This document shows, one piece after another, positions 25,023-33,307 of a stretch of DNA of 34,330 nt. Within the stretch, counting starts at the first letter, position 1; each line of letters begins with the position of its first letter. A program made the translations under genes and the position numbers. The stretch is from Pseudomonadota bacterium (lineage in GTDB: Bacteria; Pseudomonadota; Gammaproteobacteria; Xanthomonadales; Rhodanobacteraceae), in assembly GCA_018241145.1 (NCBI GenBank), contig JAFEEJ010000216.1:1-34330 (forward strand), in the 5' to 3' direction. The notes beneath the pieces are model-generated. The model did not search any database. It was not told the DNA's origin and saw only the letters and a list, made by a program, of their open reading frames with translations.

Positions 25023-25290
25023 GGGTCAGCCGGCGCGGCGCCAAGCGTGCCGCGTTGCTTCCGCAGCGGTTGCCAGGCAAGGCGCGCGGCGCAGCGCCAT
25101 GGCACTTCCATGGTCAAGCCGCGCAACGCAGTATGGCGGTCGCTGCGAAGCAACCCGAAGGGCCGTGGCCCTTTGCCCGCGGGGCTGCGTCATCGCTCGT
25201 CGAAGTATCGACATACGTCTTCCTCGTTCTTCCTTGCCCTGCAGACAAAGGGCCAACGGTGCGACCGTTTGCCGCCGCGTCGGCTGACCC
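25023..25290. mobile_element. MITE-like element with about 25-bp terminal inverted repeats
   Basis: The ends GGGTCAGCCG (25023-25032) and CGGCTGACCC (25281-25290) are perfect 10-bp inverted repeats that extend to about 25 bp with 3 mismatches. Inside are a CCATGG-CACTT-CCATGG hairpin (25097-25113), AAGGGCC-GT-GGCCCTT (25158-25173) and a longer inverted pair TTGCTTC(C)GCAGCG/CGCTGCGAAGCAA (25055-25068 with 25141-25153). No transposase is encoded. It fills the whole space between the mupP stop codon and the start of the next gene. No target-site duplication is obvious. It may be a small non-autonomous transposon or a REP-like structured repeat. Confidence 0.6.
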
Positions 25291-25955
25291 TAATCGAGCC
25301 AGCCCGCGATCTGCGCGGCGTTCGCGGCATGGGCGTCACCGCCCCAGCCACGCGCCTCGCGCGGATCGAGATACCCCCAGTCGGCGACGATGGTGTACGC
25401 GCCCGCGCCCCGCCCGGCCTGCACGTCGCGCGGATCGTCGCCCACGTAGGCGCAATGCGCGGGATCGACACCGGCTTGCGCGCATGCATGCAGGATGGTC
25501 TGCGGGTCGGGCTTGCGCACCGGCAGCGTGTCGCCTGCGACCACCGCGGCCACGCGATCCGCGTAACCGAGGCGTACGAGCAGCGGCGCGGTCAGGAATC
25601 CCGCCTTGTTGGTGACCACGCCCCACGGAATGCCGAGCGATTCGAGTTTTTCCAGCAGCGCATCGATGCCCGGGAACGGAAGCGTGCGCGCGTAACGCGT
25701 CGCCTGGTAGAGATCCAGGTAGCGCGGCAGGATCGCATCGATGGCTTCGTGATCCTGCGCACCGAATGCCGTGGACAGCACGGCACGAGCGCCGCGGGAA
25801 GTGACCGCGCGCACGGCTTCGTAGGCGGGAGCCGCCATGCCGGTTTCATCGCACAGCGCGACCAACGCATCGTGCAGGTCGGGGGCGCTGTCGACCAGGG
25901 TGCCGTCGAGATCGAAAAACATCGCGGCCAGCGGTTCGGGCAATGCGGGCCTCAT
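25290..25955 (-). CDS. mupP: HAD phosphatase, probably MupP (N-acetylmuramate 6-phosphate phosphatase) or Gph
   Basis: 221 residues. HAD motif I is FFDLDGTLVDSAPD, motif II VVTNK, motif III RKPDPQ and motif IV YVGDDPRDVQAG. The segment SRGARAVLSTAFG and the WGYLDP...GWGGD ending resemble Pseudomonas MupP more than classical phosphoglycolate phosphatase. The gene order mtaD-ubiG-phosphatase is the same as at the Pseudomonas mupP locus. MupP removes phosphate from MurNAc-6-phosphate in peptidoglycan recycling. Phosphoglycolate phosphatase remains the alternative. The ATG overlaps the ubiG stop (ATGA), indicating coupling. The last base of its TAG stop is the first base of the MITE-like element, so the original C-terminus may have been changed. 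Confidence 0.85.
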   Translation of the reverse strand: MRPALPEPLAAMFFDLDGTLVDSAPDLHDALVALCDETGMAAPAYEAVRAVTSRGARAVLSTAFGAQDHEAIDAILPRYLDLYQATRYARTLPFPGIDALLEKLESLGIPWGVVTNKAGFLTAPLLVRLGYADRVAAVVAGDTLPVRKPDPQTILHACAQAGVDPAHCAYVGDDPRDVQAGRGAGAYTIVADWGYLDPREARGWGGDAHAANAAQIAGWLD

Positions 25956-26662
25956 GCCGGCTTGCGCGCGCAAACCAGGTAATTCACATCCACACGCGCG
26001 ATGACATGTGCCTTCCTGGTCAATGGGTTGTAGGCAAGACCGGAGAGTTCTTCGAGTTCTAGCCCTACCGCGCGCAGCAGCACCGCGAGTTCCGAAGGAC
26101 GCAGGAACTGCTCGTAATGATGCGTGCCACGCGGCAGCAGCCGCGCGACGTATTCGGCGCCGACGATCGCCAGCGCGAACGCCGCCGGCGTGCGATTGAG
26201 CGTGGACAGGAACAACCTGCCGCCGGGCTTCAGCAAGGCTGCCAGATCGGAAACCAGCGCCGCCGGATCGGGCACGTGTTCGATCAGTTCCATGCAGCAG
26301 ACGGCATCGAAGGCGGACGGCTCGGCCTCCGCGAGTTCACGCGAGGAACACTGGCGATAATCGACTTCCACCTTCGATTCGAAGCGGTGCAGCCGCGCCA
26401 CATCGATCAATTCCGGCGCAAGGTCGATCGCGGTGACGCGTGCGCCCGCGCGCGCCAGCGATTCGGAAAGGATTCCGCCTCCGCAACCGATGTCGGCCAC
26501 GCGCGCGTCGCGCAACATCGTGCGTTCCGCGATCCATGCCAGCCGCGCCGGATTGAGGTCGTGCAACGGACGCGATTCGCCGTCCGGGTCCCACCACCTC
26601 GAAGCGAGCTTGCCGAATCTGGCCAGCTCTTCCGGGCTCGCATTGTGCGCGGGTTCGTTCAT
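25952..26662 (-). CDS. ubiG: Ubiquinone biosynthesis O-methyltransferase UbiG
   Basis: 236 residues, a class I SAM-dependent methyltransferase. Landmarks are ELARFGKLASRWWDPDGESR and PLHDLNPARL at the N-terminus, the SAM loop VADIGCGGGILSESLA, DAVCCMELIEHVPDP, and LSTLNRTPAAFALAI, then GTHHYEQFLRPSEL. UbiG performs both O-methylations in ubiquinone synthesis at the membrane surface. A GAGG-containing leader precedes the ATG. It lies 21 bp after mtaD and overlaps the following phosphatase gene by 4 nt, so the three form one transcription unit. Confidence 0.96.
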   Translation of the reverse strand: MNEPAHNASPEELARFGKLASRWWDPDGESRPLHDLNPARLAWIAERTMLRDARVADIGCGGGILSESLARAGARVTAIDLAPELIDVARLHRFESKVEVDYRQCSSRELAEAEPSAFDAVCCMELIEHVPDPAALVSDLAALLKPGGRLFLSTLNRTPAAFALAIVGAEYVARLLPRGTHHYEQFLRPSELAVLLRAVGLELEELSGLAYNPLTRKAHVIARVDVNYLVCARKPA

Positions 26663-26683
26663 TGCCTCATTCCACGTTGCGGC

Positions 26684-28018
26684 TCAGTGGATCGCCGCGA
26701 TGCGTTCGCGCCAGCGTCCGGCCTTGGCCAGCACGGCCTCGACGTCGACGTCGCACAACACTCCGTCCGCGAGCCTGCGCCGGCCGGCGATCCAGACATC
26801 GCTGACCTGCCGCCGCGAGGCCGCGTACACCAGTTGCGAAACGGGATGATAGAGCGGCTGCGTTTCCGGGACATCCAGCCGGACCGCCGCCAGGTCGGCG
26901 GATTTGCCCGGCTCGATCGAACCGGTGCGGTCGGCCAGCCCGAGCGCGCGCGCCCCATCGAGCGTGGCCGCGCGCAGCGCGTACGCCGCATCGAAAGCGC
27001 TGGCGTCGTTGGCCACGCCCTTGGCGAGCAAGGCCGCGGTGCGCAATTCGCCCAGCATGTCGAGGTCGTTGTTCGACGCGCAGCCGTCGGTGCCGATCGC
27101 GACATTCACCCCCGCGCGGCGCAGCTTTTCGGCGGGACAGAATCCCGAGGCGAGCTTGAGGTTGGATTCCGGGCAATGCACGACCGAAACGCCCGCCTCC
27201 GCGCACGCCGTGATTTCGGCGTCGGTCAGTTGCGTCATGTGCACGGCGATCAGCCGGTCGTTGACCAGGCCCAGGCCCTGCATGCGCGCGAACGGACGCG
27301 CGCCGTGTCCGCTGCGCGCATCCTCGACTTCCTGCGCGGTTTCGTGCAGGTGCAGGTGCACGGGGATGTCGAGCTGGTCGGACAGGGTGCGGATGCGCTC
27401 GAAGCTGGAATCCGAGACGGTGTACGGCGCGTGCGGTGCGAACGCGCAGGCCACCAGCGCGTCGCCCTTGAGCTCGTCGTGCACCGCCAGCGCGCGTTCG
27501 AAATATTCGTCCGGCGTGGCGGCCCACGCGCTGGCGAATTCGATCACCGGCAATCCCGCCACCGCGCGGAAGCCCATCCGCCGGCAGGCGGCGGCGAAAA
27601 CATCCGGAAAGAAATAATTCTCGTTGCAGGTCGTGGTGCCGCCGCGCAGCATCTCCACGATCGCAAGCTCGCTGCCGTCGCGCACGAAGTCCGCGCCGAT
27701 CACCTTCGCCTCGACCGGCCAGATGTGCCGCTGCAGCCAGGTCATCAGCGGCAGGTCGTCGGCCAGCCCGCGCAGCAGCGTCATCGGGCTGTGCGTGTGC
27801 GCGTTGATCAGGCCGGGAATCAGCGCATGCGCGCCGAGGTCGATGCGTTCGCGCGGCGCGTACTTCGCGGCGGCATCCGCGACCGGCAGGAGATCGACGA
27901 CGACGCCGTTCGCCACCGCGACGGCGTGATCTTCCAGCACCACGCCGTGCGGCTCGACCGGGATGATCCAGCGGGCGCCGATCAGCAGGTCGATGGCTTG
28001 GGCCGCCTGCGGGTTCAT
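26684..28018 (-). CDS. mtaD: 5-Methylthioadenosine/S-adenosylhomocysteine deaminase (TRZ/ATZ family)
   Basis: 444 residues, an amidohydrolase with the metal ligands in INAHTHSPMTLLRG, HLHLHETAQEVED, VHMTQL and GTDGCASNNDLDML, and the ENYFF and APHAPYTV segments typical of MtaD. It deaminates methylthioadenosine or S-adenosylhomocysteine, clearing by-products of SAM use; the neighbour ubiG consumes SAM and releases S-adenosylhomocysteine, which gives the pairing a metabolic sense. It begins 10 bp after the efp stop and precedes ubiG by 21 bp. Other TRZ/ATZ substrates are possible, but gene order supports this assignment. Confidence 0.9.
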   Translation of the reverse strand: MNPQAAQAIDLLIGARWIIPVEPHGVVLEDHAVAVANGVVVDLLPVADAAAKYAPRERIDLGAHALIPGLINAHTHSPMTLLRGLADDLPLMTWLQRHIWPVEAKVIGADFVRDGSELAIVEMLRGGTTTCNENYFFPDVFAAACRRMGFRAVAGLPVIEFASAWAATPDEYFERALAVHDELKGDALVACAFAPHAPYTVSDSSFERIRTLSDQLDIPVHLHLHETAQEVEDARSGHGARPFARMQGLGLVNDRLIAVHMTQLTDAEITACAEAGVSVVHCPESNLKLASGFCPAEKLRRAGVNVAIGTDGCASNNDLDMLGELRTAALLAKGVANDASAFDAAYALRAATLDGARALGLADRTGSIEPGKSADLAAVRLDVPETQPLYHPVSQLVYAASRRQVSDVWIAGRRRLADGVLCDVDVEAVLAKAGRWRERIAAIH

Positions 28019-28028
28019 CGCGGACGCG

Positions 28029-28595
28029 TCATTTCACCCGGCCGACGTATTCGCCGGTGCGCGTGTCCACCTTGATCATTTCGTCCTGGTTGACGAACAA
28101 CGGCACGCGCACGACCGCGCCGGTCTCCAGCTTGGCCGGCTTGCCGCCGCCGCCGGAGGTATCGCCGCGCACGCCCGGATCGGTTTCGGCGATCTTCAGC
28201 TCGACGAAATTGGGCGGCGTCACCGACAACGGCGTGCCGTTCCAGAGGGTGACGATGCACTCCTCCTCGCCCTTCAGCCATTGCGCGGCATCCCCCACCG
28301 CATTCTTGTCCGCGGTGTGCTGCTCGAACGTGTCCGGCTGCATGAAATGCCAGAACTCGCCGTCGTTGTAGAGGTACTGCATGTCGGTGTCGACCACGTC
28401 GGCGCCTTCCACCGAATCGGTGGATTTCAGCGTGCGCTCCGTGACCCGGCCGTTCTTCAGGTTGCGGATCCGGATGCGGGTGAAGGCCTGGCCCTTGCCG
28501 GGCTTGATGAAATCCGCGTCGACGATGGTGTAGGGATCGCCGTCGACGATGATCTTCAGCCCGTTCCTGACGTCGTTGAGGCCGTAGGTCGCCAT
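28029..28595 (-). CDS. efp: Elongation factor P
   Basis: 188 residues, standard length. Three beta-barrel domains are recognisable: N-terminal KOW-like with [10 protein letters not shown] carrying the modified Lys34, the OB domains with [14 protein letters not shown] and the C-terminal [28 protein letters not shown] relieves ribosome stalling at proline runs. Lys at position 34 fits the beta-lysylation route of EpmA/EpmB rather than rhamnosylation (Arg) systems, and epmB lies divergently 157 bp away. GGAG lies about 9 nt before the ATG. It may lead the minus-strand unit efp-mtaD-ubiG-mupP. Confidence 0.97.
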   Translation of the reverse strand: MATYGLNDVRNGLKIIVDGDPYTIVDADFIKPGKGQAFTRIRIRNLKNGRVTERTLKSTDSVEGADVVDTDMQYLYNDGEFWHFMQPDTFEQHTADKNAVGDAAQWLKGEEECIVTLWNGTPLSVTPPNFVELKIAETDPGVRGDTSGGGGKPAKLETGAVVRVPLFVNQDEMIKVDTRTGEYVGRVK

Positions 28596-28705
28596 GTTCC
28601 GATGCTCCATTTGAAAGCGCGGCCCAGGCCGGCATCCATCGCCGAGGGCCGCATGACCGCGGTCGATCTTCGCGATCGTGCGCGATCGCAAAAAAACAAA
28701 CCGGC

Positions 28706-28711
28706 TAGAAT
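28706..28711 (+). promoter_or_regulatory. Candidate -10 element for epmB
   Basis: TAGAAT at 28706-28711 differs from TATAAT at one position and follows an A-rich stretch (28690-28700). It lies 41 bp before the epmB ATG in the shared efp/epmB upstream region. No recognisable -35 hexamer sits 16-18 bp upstream; the palindrome GCGATCGC occupies that place. Support is limited to this hexamer. Confidence 0.35.
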
Positions 28712-28752
28712 GGTGGATTGACCGGGCGCTCGAACCCGGACCAAGACTGCCC

Positions 28753-29772
28753 ATGATAGCCGTTCCCGCACCCGTCGCGCAGCCACGGGCCCTGCCCGAC
28801 TGGCGCCAGTCGCTGCGCGAGGCGGTCACGGACGCACGCGAATTGCTGGCGTTGCTCGGGCTCGAATCGCTGGCCGGTCGCCTGCCCGGCGACGACGCCG
28901 GGTTCGCGCTGCGCGTGCCGAGAGGATTCGTGGCGCGCATGCGGCATGGCGATCCGCGCGATCCGCTGCTGCTGCAAGTGCTGCCGCAACTGGCCGAGCG
29001 CGCGGACGTGCCGGGTTTCGTCGCCGATGCGGTGGGCGATCTCGCCGCGCGTTCCGCGCATGGCGTGTTGCAGAAGTACGCGGGTCGCGCCTTGCTGATC
29101 GCATCGGGCAGTTGCGCGGTCAACTGCCGCTATTGTTTTCGTCGGCATTTTCCTTATGCGGAGGAAATCGCCGCAGCGGCGGGCTGGCGCGAAGCATTGG
29201 CGCAGGTGCGCGCCGATGCCGGCGTGCGGGAAGTCATCCTTTCCGGCGGCGACCCGCTGGTGCTGTCCACCGCCAAGCTGGCGGAATTCGGCTCGGCGCT
29301 GGCGGCGATCCCGCACGTCGAGACGCTGCGCATCCACAGCCGCGTTCCGGTGGTGCTGCCCGAGCGGGTGGACGACGAATTCTGCGCATGGCTGGCCGGG
29401 CTGCCGTTGCGGCGCGTCGTCGTGCTGCACGTCAACCACGCCAACGAGATCGACGGGTCCGTGCGCTCCGCGTGCGCACGATTGCGCGCGGCCGGAGCCA
29501 TCCTGCTGAACCAGTCGGTGCTGCTCGCGGGCATCAACGACAATGCGGATCGCCTGGCCGCGCTGTCGGATCGGCTTTTCGATTGCGGCGTGCTGCCCTA
29601 CTACCTGCACCAGCTCGATCCTGTCCGCGGCGCGGCGCATTTCGCGGTGGACGATCCGCGCGCGAGCGGGCTGATCGAGGCCCTGCGCGCGCGGCTGCCC
29701 GGCTACCTGATCCCGCGACTGGTGCGCGAAATCGCAGGCGCGGCATCCAAGATGCCGCTCCAGGGCCCGTAA
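28753..29772 (+). CDS. epmB: EF-P beta-lysylation protein EpmB (radical SAM lysine 2,3-aminomutase)
   Basis: 339 residues. The radical SAM motif CAVNCRYC (C-x3-C-x2-C) follows [10 protein letters not shown], with the SAM-binding [12 protein letters not shown] and the PLP-associated region near the end of the barrel ([17 protein letters not shown]). It converts alpha-lysine to (R)-beta-lysine, which EpmA attaches to Lys34 of EF-P; efp is divergently adjacent, which supports the role over a catabolic lysine aminomutase. epmA is not in the window. The ATG at 28753 matches family N-termini; the frame extends 25 codons upstream, but no ribosome site is visible at either position. Confidence 0.93.
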   Translation: MIAVPAPVAQPRALPDWRQSLREAVTDARELLALLGLESLAGRLPGDDAGFALRVPRGFVARMRHGDPRDPLLLQVLPQLAERADVPGFVADAVGDLAARSAHGVLQKYAGRALLIASGSCAVNCRYCFRRHFPYAEEIAAAAGWREALAQVRADAGVREVILSGGDPLVLSTAKLAEFGSALAAIPHVETLRIHSRVPVVLPERVDDEFCAWLAGLPLRRVVVLHVNHANEIDGSVRSACARLRAAGAILLNQSVLLAGINDNADRLAALSDRLFDCGVLPYYLHQLDPVRGAAHFAVDDPRASGLIEALRARLPGYLIPRLVREIAGAASKMPLQGP

Positions 29773-29835
29773 ACAGGCATTGGGTTCTGGCAATGCCCGC
29801 GATGATGCGGTACAAGAGATCCTCGACCTGGCGCA

Positions 29836-31926
29836 ATGACGCGCCGACCTGAACAGCCCATGATGCAGGACCCCGTTACCCGGATCGTGATCGTCGAGGA
29901 CATCGCCGAGGACGCAGAACAGATCGTCAGCGTGCTGCGCAACGGCGGAATCGCGGTCAGGCCGCAACGCGTCACCAGCGAGGACGAATTCGCCGCCGCG
30001 CTGGAATCGCTGAATCCCGATCTGGTGCTGGCCAATCCTTCCGCCGCCGACATCGACTACGCGTCGCTCGCCCGCGCGATCGAAACCAGCGGCAAGGACA
30101 TGGCGCTGCTGGCGCTGGCCGACAAGCTGGACGAAGACCTGGTGGCGCGCATCTTCACCACCGGCACGCGCGGCATCGCGCTGCGCAAGCGCCCCGACCA
30201 GTTGCAGGCGGTGGTCCGGCGCGAGCTGGACGCACTGAACACCCGCCGCGGCGTGCGCCGTCTGGAAGCGGCATTGCGCGAATCCGAACGACGCTGCGAT
30301 TCGCTGCTGGATTCCTCGCGCGATCCGATCGCCTACGTGCACGAAGGAACGCACGTCCGCGCGAATCGCGCCTACCTGGAAATGTTCGGCTTCGACGAAT
30401 TCGAGGACGTGGAGGGCTTGACGCTGCTGGACCTGATCGCGCCGGCGCACACGGCCGATTTCAAGGACCTGCTGAAGCGCCTGTCGCGCGGCGAGAAACC
30501 GCCGCCGCGACTGGAACTCGCCGCGCAACGCGCGGACGGTTCCACCTTCGATGCGGTCATGGAATTCTCGTCCGCCAGCTACGAAGGCGAGCCGTGCCTG
30601 CAGATCGTGTTCCGCCGGCAGGAGGTCGACGGGGAACTGGCGCGGCAACTGGAGGAAATGAAATCGCACGATCCGCTGACCGGCCTGTACAACCGCGCGC
30701 ATTTCCTGGTGCAGGTGGACGAGGCGGTGAAGGCCACGGTGGACGGCACCAAGGACCAGTCGCTGCTGCTGATCGAGCCGGACAATTTCCAGGGCGTCAA
30801 CGATTCGGTCGGGATCGCCGGCATCGACACGCTGTTGAAGGCGATGGCAGGCACGATCTCCAACAGGCTGCACGATGGGGATTGCGCGGGGCGCATCGGC
30901 GAGCACGCGTTCGGCGTGCTGCTTGCGTCGCGCCCGCACGACGAGGTGGTGCGACTGGCCGAGGCGATCCGCGCAAAAATCGAGGCGAAGATCGTGGAAG
31001 CGGGCGGGCGCTCGGTAAGCCTGACCGCCAGCATCGGCGGCAGCCTGCTGGGCGAGAAGAACGCCAACACGCAGACGCTGCTGGCGCAGGCCAGCCACGC
31101 GCTGCGCAGCGCGCAGTCGCAGGGCGGCAACCGCTGCGACATCCACGACCCGTCCGCCACCGACAAGGCGGAAGCGGCCAAGGAAAAACAGTGGCTGGAG
31201 ATGGTCGACGCCGCGTTGGCCGACGACGGTTTCGTGCTGTATTACCAGCCCGTGATCAGCCTGCACGGCGACGAAGGCGAATTCTACGAAGTGCTGTTGC
31301 GCATGCAGGGGCCGTCCGGCGAAGTATTGCCGACGTATTTCTTTCCGGTCGCCGAACGGCATGGCAGGTTGCCCGCGATCGACCGCTGGGTGATCGGCCG
31401 CGCGATCGAGGTGCTGGCGCAGCGCGCGAACCGCGCCACGCACACCATCCTGTTCATCAAGCTCACCGTCGATTCGCTGCAGGACGAACAACTCGGCGCC
31501 TGGATCGGCGAACGGCTGCAGGCCGCGGGAGTGCCCGGCGCGTCGCTCGTGTTCGAGATGCCGGAAAGCAAGGTCGTCACCAGCCTGAAGCCCGCGCGCG
31601 AACTGGTCGGGCAATTGCGGCAGCACGGCTGCGCGTTCGCGCTGGAACAATTCGGTTCCGGGCTGAACTCGTTCCAGTTGCTGAAGCACATCGACGTCGA
31701 ATACCTGAAACTCGACCGCAGCTTCACCCGCGACCTGCCGAAACACGACGAGAACCAGCTCAAGGTACGCGAGCTGTGCACGCAGGCCGACGGCGCCGGC
31801 AAGCACACCATCGCCGAATGGGTGGAAGACGCCGCCAGCATGAGCGTCCTGTTCTCCGCCGGCGTGCATTTCGTGCAGGGGAACTTCCTGAGGGAGCCGG
31901 AAAAAGTGATGGCCTACGTTGCGTGA
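29836..31926 (+). CDS. fimX: FimX-like REC-PAS-GGDEF-EAL protein with degenerate catalytic motifs
   Basis: About 696 residues, close to Pseudomonas and Xanthomonas FimX. Domains in order: receiver-like (about 10-130, IVIVEDIAEDAEQ), PAS (about 150-270), GGDEF (about 275-440) and EAL (about 455-690). The GGDEF signature reads IGEHAF (about 354-358) and the EAL signature EVL (about 485), both degenerate as in FimX, so it should bind c-di-GMP rather than make or cut it. FALEQFGSGLNSFQLLKHID follows FimX closely. FimX acts at the pole with PilZ and PilB in type IV pilus assembly and twitching. The start could be 29836, 29860 or 29863; none has a clear ribosome site. No pil genes are in the window. 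Confidence 0.88.
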   Translation: MTRRPEQPMMQDPVTRIVIVEDIAEDAEQIVSVLRNGGIAVRPQRVTSEDEFAAALESLNPDLVLANPSAADIDYASLARAIETSGKDMALLALADKLDEDLVARIFTTGTRGIALRKRPDQLQAVVRRELDALNTRRGVRRLEAALRESERRCDSLLDSSRDPIAYVHEGTHVRANRAYLEMFGFDEFEDVEGLTLLDLIAPAHTADFKDLLKRLSRGEKPPPRLELAAQRADGSTFDAVMEFSSASYEGEPCLQIVFRRQEVDGELARQLEEMKSHDPLTGLYNRAHFLVQVDEAVKATVDGTKDQSLLLIEPDNFQGVNDSVGIAGIDTLLKAMAGTISNRLHDGDCAGRIGEHAFGVLLASRPHDEVVRLAEAIRAKIEAKIVEAGGRSVSLTASIGGSLLGEKNANTQTLLAQASHALRSAQSQGGNRCDIHDPSATDKAEAAKEKQWLEMVDAALADDGFVLYYQPVISLHGDEGEFYEVLLRMQGPSGEVLPTYFFPVAERHGRLPAIDRWVIGRAIEVLAQRANRATHTILFIKLTVDSLQDEQLGAWIGERLQAAGVPGASLVFEMPESKVVTSLKPARELVGQLRQHGCAFALEQFGSGLNSFQLLKHIDVEYLKLDRSFTRDLPKHDENQLKVRELCTQADGAGKHTIAEWVEDAASMSVLFSAGVHFVQGNFLREPEKVMAYVA

Positions 31927-31954
31927 GGCAATCCCTCCATTTCCAAAAAGCGCC

Positions 31955-31987
31955 TTGTCAAAGGTGCGCAAGATACGTTACGTTATC
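31955..31987 (+). promoter_or_regulatory. Possible promoter/operator upstream of the antitoxin gene
   Basis: TTGTCA (31955-31960) resembles a -35 element. Downstream, GATACGTTACGTTATC (31972-31987) is an imperfect palindrome with a repeated ACGTT, in the AT-richest part of this gap, and could be a toxin-antitoxin autoregulatory site. A perfect 7-bp stem GAGCAGC/GCTGCTC follows at 32013-32033. No strong -10 is seen. The call rests on position and symmetry only. Confidence 0.25.
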
Positions 31988-32103
31988 GAAGTGGCCGTTG
32001 TTTCGTATGGAAGAGCAGCAGGATTCGCTGCTCTACTTCCGCCCTGCGCGGGCTATTGCGCACGATCGACGCCTTCGTCTCGAAAGCAGGTCAGGAAAGA
32101 GGC

Positions 32104-32310
32104 ATGACCGCACAAAGACACATCGAGCAGATGGTAAAGAAACTCGAACGGCTGCCACCCGAGCGCGTGGCCGAAGTCGAGGACTTCATCGACTTCCTGC
32201 ACAACCGCGACGAAGATCGCGGCCTGGTGCAGGCGGCGCAAGCTGTTTCCGAGCGCACCTTGCAAACGGTCTGGGACAACCCCGCCGATGCCGACTACGA
32301 CCGCCTGTAA
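32104..32310 (+). CDS. Antitoxin of a type II toxin-antitoxin module (MazF/PemK partner)
   Basis: 68 residues, acidic, helical, beginning MTAQRHIEQMVKKLERLPPE and VAEVEDFIDFLHNRDEDRGL, then ERTLQTVWDNPADADYDRL. This is the pattern of small DUF2281-like antitoxins that precede PemK/MazF toxins. AGGAAAGAGG lies just before the ATG. The toxin gene begins within its last 23 bp, so the pair is translationally coupled. Because the toxin is cut off by the IS element downstream, this antitoxin is now orphan. I cannot judge whether it still regulates other promoters or neutralises other toxins. Confidence 0.75.
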   Translation: MTAQRHIEQMVKKLERLPPERVAEVEDFIDFLHNRDEDRGLVQAAQAVSERTLQTVWDNPADADYDRL

Positions 32311-32467
32311 TTTCGGCGATGTGGTGCTGGTGCGGTTTCCGTTTACCGATCAGTCGGGCCAGAAACAGCGTCCTGCCGCCGTCGTCAGCAGCGGCGCCTA
32401 TCAGCGCAATCGCCCGGATGTCATCCTGCTCGCCATTGTCGACTCCCCGCTTTCAGTTCCAACTTAA
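32288..32467 (+). pseudogene. MazF/PemK-type toxin truncated by the IS element
   Basis: The frame from ATG 32288 reads NFGDVVLVRFPFTDQSGQKQ and RPAAVVSSGAYQRNRPDVIL, the first two-fifths to half of a MazF/PemK endoribonuclease (family length about 110). It includes the GD...VPFPFTD and RPAVV signature strands. Native sequence ends at about 32436, where the IS left end begins; eight further codons from the IS give an accidental stop at 32465-32467. The C-terminal half, including much of the active-site groove, is missing from both sides of the IS. The product should be inactive. It overlaps the antitoxin gene by 23 bp. Confidence 0.8.
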
Positions 32468-33307
32468 ACCAGAGGTTTCCGGGTGGTGGTGTAGCCGGTA
32501 CTCGACCGGTGTCAGGTCGTTGAGTGCATCGTGTGGAATCTGTTCGTTGTAGTCGGCCATCCAGCGTTCGGTGTGTTCGCGTACTTCGGTGAGATTGCGG
32601 AAGACGTACAAGTCCAGCACCCCGCGTCGATAGCTGCCGTTGAAGCGTTCGATGAAGCCGTTTTGCATCGGTCGGCCTGGCTGGATGAAATCGAGTTGGA
32701 CAGTATGTGCTTCGGCCCATTCGGCCAAGGCCACGGCGATGAACTCGGGACCGTTGTCCAGCCGCACCTTGGCCGGATAGCCGCGCCAAGCGGCGATTCG
32801 ATCCAGCGCACGGATCACGCGGGCCGCCGGCAGGTTCAAGTCGATCTCGATAGTCAAACACTCCCGGGTGAAATCATCGATCACATTGAAGGTGCGAAAG
32901 CGGCGCCCGTCCCATAGCGCATCGGACATGAAATCCGCCGACCAGCCGCTGTTGACTGCCAGACCGGCATCCAACGGTTGCGGGTGCCGGTTCGGCAGCC
33001 GCCGCTTGCTCAACCGCCGCCGGTTCAATCCCAACGCGCAGTACACCCGCCACACCCGCTTGTGATTCCAGCGATGACCCCGCCGGCGCACCAGCTTGTA
33101 AAGCTTGCTGAAACCGCGATCCTCGAAGCGCTCGGCCAACTCCTGCAACACCGCGATCACCGGCTCGTCGCGATCCGGGCGACGCCGATAGCGCGCTGCC
33201 GATCGCGACAGACCCACCGCCATACAAGCCCGGCGCTCGCTCAGGCCGTGCTCGCACATCAGCACCGACACAAGCGGGCGTTTTGCCGCCGGACCTACAG
33301 TTTTTTT
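32453..33307 (-). CDS. IS3-family transposase OrfB (DDE integrase, made by -1 frameshift)
   Basis: About 285 residues from the frameshift point. The HTH_21-like part (LSERRACMAVGLSRSAARYR) precedes the rve integrase core. The catalytic triad is visible: Asp in WSADFMSDAL, Asp in VRLDNGPEFIA and Glu in NGFIERFNGSYRRGVLD, with the K/R seven residues later typical of IS3 enzymes. The frame is open to 33442, but translation most likely enters from orfA at the A7 run, giving an OrfAB fusion. The stop is 16 bp from the left end of the element. Confidence 0.92.
   Translation of the reverse strand, partial: KKTVGPAAKRPLVSVLMCEHGLSERRACMAVGLSRSAARYRRRPDRDEPVIAVLQELAERFEDRGFSKLYKLVRRRGHRWNHKRVWRVYCALGLNRRRLSKRRLPNRHPQPLDAGLAVNSGWSADFMSDALWDGRRFRTFNVIDDFTRECLTIEIDLNLPAARVIRALDRIAAWRGYPAKVRLDNGPEFIAVALAEWAEAHTVQLDFIQPGRPMQNGFIERFNGSYRRGVLDLYVFRNLTEVREHTERWMADYNEQIPHDALNDLTPVEYRLHHHPETSGLSWN

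Noticed and set aside
22042..25287. Very long plus-strand open frame over pyrC, folE2 and the following gene
   Set aside because: A product of high GC content: Arg/Ala/Pro-rich, overlaps three recognisable genes, no family features.
28705..31971. Very long minus-strand open frame over epmB and fimX
   Set aside because: Antisense shadow of two well-supported genes with no recognisable domain.
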